Source: Acidobacteriaceae bacterium
GTDB lineage: Bacteria; Acidobacteriota; Terriglobia; Terriglobales; Acidobacteriaceae
Reading direction: 5' to 3'
DNA: 7,519 nt
NCBI GenBank assembly: GCA_030044455.1
Contig: JASHVU010000322.1
Location: forward strand, 1-7,519
Shown here one piece after another: positions 6,101-7,519 of this stretch. The translations under genes were made by a program, and so were the position numbers. The notes beneath the pieces were generated by a model, which saw only the letters and a program-made list of their open reading frames with translations, did not search any database and had not been told where the DNA came from. Position 1 is the stretch's first letter, and each line of letters opens with the position of its first letter.

Positions 6101-6802
6101 TCAGTTCGCGCTCTCCTCGAGTGGAATGAAGAAATCGGCACTGGCGTCGTGGCCGGCCTCAATCGTGATCTGTTTCTTGAAAAAACCTGCGGTCTTGTGC
6201 CAGGCCACAACGGTGTACTGGCCCGGAGGCACGTTTTGAATGTGGTACTGACCGGTAGCGTCAGGGTGAGCGTAAAAGCGATTGGGCGTAACCAGGATCG
6301 TTCCTGACATGTTGGGGTGCAGATGGCAGAAAATCTCTACGATGCCGGGCTTGGGGAACACGACCGTCCGCGAATCGCCTTTGTCATAACTTCCGAGGTC
6401 GAAGCTTTTGGCTTTTGAAAGCGAGAAGACGTTGTGAAAGATGGGATCCTTATTGGGGAAGAGGACCGAAGAACCGGCGGGAATGACAATGAGGTCGGGA
6501 GAAAACCGGCGATCGAGCTGGGCCATCTGCGCAGGCGGCGAATCGGGAATTGCGGCTGTCGGCGCGGCAAGCGGGCCCTCAAGATAAACCACTACTCGAG
6601 AGCGCTCGTAGACCAGCGGATCTTCGGGAGTGTCGGCGCCGAGCTTGACCTCAGTTCCGCGCTGGTAGACCGAGACGGCGGGGGTAACGCTGCGCCTGGT
6701 GAGTCTCTTTTTGATGAGGATGGTGCCGCTGATGGTTTCTGCGGGAGCGCAGATTGCGAACGCCGAAAGCGCAAATAAAACAAATGAATCTTTCCGCCGC
6801 AT
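6101..6802 (-). CDS. Secreted cupredoxin-like protein with carboxypeptidase-regulatory-like domain
   Basis: This predicted periplasmic type-1 copper protein resembles those often labelled methylamine utilisation or plastocyanin/azurin-like. Numbering is from the ATG at 6811. A signal peptide (MRRKDSFVLFALSAFAICAPAE, residues 4-25) precedes an N-terminal strand region (26-100). The cupredoxin core follows: DLIVIPAGSSVLFPNKD (106-122), His126 in FHNVFS, and the copper-loop FCHLHPNM with C162, H165 (or H163) and M168. Residues about 170-230 look like a carboxypeptidase-regulatory-like fold (TGQYHIQNVPPGQYTVVAW at 186-204). The start at 6802 is preferred because GGAG at 6812-6815 is nine bases upstream of it, whereas it abuts the ATG at 6811; the difference is three residues. 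It is the first gene of the presumed operon with HD-GYP and the beta-barrel. A role in electron transfer, copper binding or ligand presentation to the sensor is inference. Confidence 0.88.
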   Translation of the reverse strand: MRRKDSFVLFALSAFAICAPAETISGTILIKKRLTRRSVTPAVSVYQRGTEVKLGADTPEDPLVYERSRVVVYLEGPLAAPTAAIPDSPPAQMAQLDRRFSPDLIVIPAGSSVLFPNKDPIFHNVFSLSKAKSFDLGSYDKGDSRTVVFPKPGIVEIFCHLHPNMSGTILVTPNRFYAHPDATGQYHIQNVPPGQYTVVAWHKTAGFFKKQITIEAGHDASADFFIPLEESAN

Positions 6803-6909
6803 CCCACCCATCTCCGCGAAACGGTTCTCTGGTTGTGCCCCGCTCTACTACTACTAAATGCGTTATTGCCAGGAAACGCTGGCCCGGCCAAGACTCTGAG
6901 GGCCCTGAG

Positions 6910-6937
6910 ACCGGCAATCCAGTTGCTGGCCGCCGGT
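6910..6937. repeat. Imperfect inverted repeat in the divergent intergenic region
   Basis: ACCGG (6910-6914) pairs with CCGGT (6933-6937), and inside it CCAG (6919-6922) pairs with CTGG (6926-6929) around a TTG loop, with an asymmetric internal loop between the two stems. It sits 108 bases upstream of the cupredoxin start. It could be an operator or part of the leader transcript; no T-run follows on either strand. Confidence 0.35.
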
Positions 6938-7192
6938 GAAAAATGCGGGCCGATCAGAGTTGCTCACCGCGAAGATGTACTTGAGAACTCGCGGGGTCTA
7001 TCTGAGATTGGAAAAATGGTACGTATGAGGAAATGAATCGGGGCCGCTGGTTCTATTCGACGGTATTACAACGCGGATGAATGTGCACTCACCCGTTTGT
7101 GTAGTGCGATTCCGCAAGGGTGGAAGGGCGTATCGAGCAGTGCACCCTGCCCGAGTTGTACGATGGGCATGGGTGCGTAAGCGCTCATACGT

Positions 7193-7198
7193 GGAGGG
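7193..7198 (+). promoter_or_regulatory. Shine-Dalgarno fixing a GTG start
   Basis: GGAGGG lies eight bases upstream of GTG at 7207-7209. There is no ATG in this frame nearby, and the GTG begins a clean signal peptide, so this site decides the start of the DUF4440-like gene. Confidence 0.75.
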
Positions 7199-7206
7199 AT
7201 AAGAAA

Positions 7207-7519
7207 GTGGCAGGCAAGTGGGTGATATCGGCGGCGATTGCTTCGGCGGCTGTGGCAGTTTTGGCATTGACAGGCGCGCAGCGGTCGGCCTGGGGGCAGT
7301 TGCCGTTCCCCTCGGGCGATTCATCGCAAACGACGCCCAACCCTCTGACCGACACGACGGTGAATCTGGGCAAGATTGTGCTATATGACCTTGAGGCACA
7401 GTTTGCCAAGGATGTGGCTGCCAGGGGCGGAGCTGCGTTTGCGTTGTGGTGCGCGCCGGACGCGGTTCTGTTGGGAAACGGGGCAGCACCCGTTGTGGGC
7501 AGGGTGGCGATCGAGAAGT
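7207..7519 (+). CDS. Secreted DUF4440/SnoaL-like (NTF2-fold) protein, 5' part
   Basis: From the GTG at 7207 the frame stays open for 104 codons to the window edge, where the gene is cut. Residues 1-30 form a signal peptide: positively charged start (MAGKW), an Ala/Val-rich core to about 22, and likely cleavage near SAWG-Q (30/31). A Ser/Thr/Pro linker (33-51) follows. Residues 52-104 then look like the start of an NTF2-like fold of the DUF4440/ketosteroid-isomerase-homologue type: IVLYDLEAQFAKDVAARG (helix, 57-74), AAFALWCAPDAVLLGNG (76-92) and PVVGRVAI (95-102). These proteins often bind or turn over small molecules, but many lack a known activity and none can be assigned here. It is transcribed away from the cupredoxin operon, so a shared control region is possible. 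The family call is fairly good; the rest of the domain lies outside the window. Confidence 0.78.
   Translation, partial: MAGKWVISAAIASAAVAVLALTGAQRSAWGQLPFPSGDSSQTTPNPLTDTTVNLGKIVLYDLEAQFAKDVAARGGAAFALWCAPDAVLLGNGAAPVVGRVAIEK

Larger units (their letters stand above)
6803..7206. other. Divergent intergenic region between the cupredoxin and DUF4440-like genes
   Basis: These roughly 400 bases separate two divergently transcribed genes, so promoters for both should lie here, but I see no hexamer pair good enough to call on either strand. Contents include a CTA trinucleotide run at 6845-6856 (TAGTAGTAGTAG on the minus strand), an 11-base palindrome TGGCCCGGCCA at 6880-6890, a larger imperfect inverted repeat at 6910-6937, and a 41-codon open frame at 7077-7202 that has no good ribosome site. 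No RNA gene or terminator is recognised. Confidence 0.5.

Noticed and set aside
6867..6895. Possible TTGGCC -35 box paired with CAATAA 17 bases on, upstream of the cupredoxin gene
   Set aside because: The -10 element matches the consensus at too few positions, and no sigma-54 GG/GC spacing fits either.

Overview
This window looks like a stretch of an Acidobacteriota chromosome (Terriglobia-like; a guess from several weak cues, not a proven placement). The cues are high GC in most genes, a DXS enzyme of the variant I associate with Acidobacteriota and Verrucomicrobiota, a dispersed intergenic element beginning GTCCTTCGACTCG and ending CGCTCAGGATGAC, and short degenerate intergenic repeats. No rRNA, tRNA, CRISPR array, transposase or phage gene is visible.

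Left edge (1-1185): the C-terminal end of an Ig-like/surface-type protein on the plus strand converges with a minus-strand M50 (site-2-protease type) membrane metallopeptidase. The M50 gene is clearly lower in GC than its neighbours and has repetitive sequence on both sides: a near-duplicate 11-mer at its 3' end, and the REP-like element plus a 7-bp tandem repeat beyond its 5' end.

Centre (1186-3303): dxs, the first enzyme of the MEP isoprenoid pathway, on the minus strand. It has a good Shine-Dalgarno, a palindrome overlapping that site, and a possible -10 hexamer about 110 bases upstream of its start codon. The 231-base gap separating it from the next gene suggests its own promoter.

Right centre (3304-6802): three minus-strand genes that read as one operon, in transcription order: a secreted cupredoxin-like protein with a carboxypeptidase-regulatory-like C-terminal domain; a membrane HD-GYP cyclic-di-GMP phosphodiesterase with a large periplasmic sensor region; and an outer-membrane beta-barrel whose start codon overlaps the HD-GYP stop in ATGA. 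The three products would sit in periplasm, inner membrane and outer membrane. The layout suggests a coupled envelope sensing or uptake module reporting to c-di-GMP; this is inference, and it is the most interesting item in the window.

Right edge (6803-7519): a roughly 400-base divergent intergenic region with inverted repeats but no convincing promoter, then the 5' part of a plus-strand gene with a GTG start, a signal peptide and a DUF4440/SnoaL-like (NTF2-fold) domain, cut by the window end.
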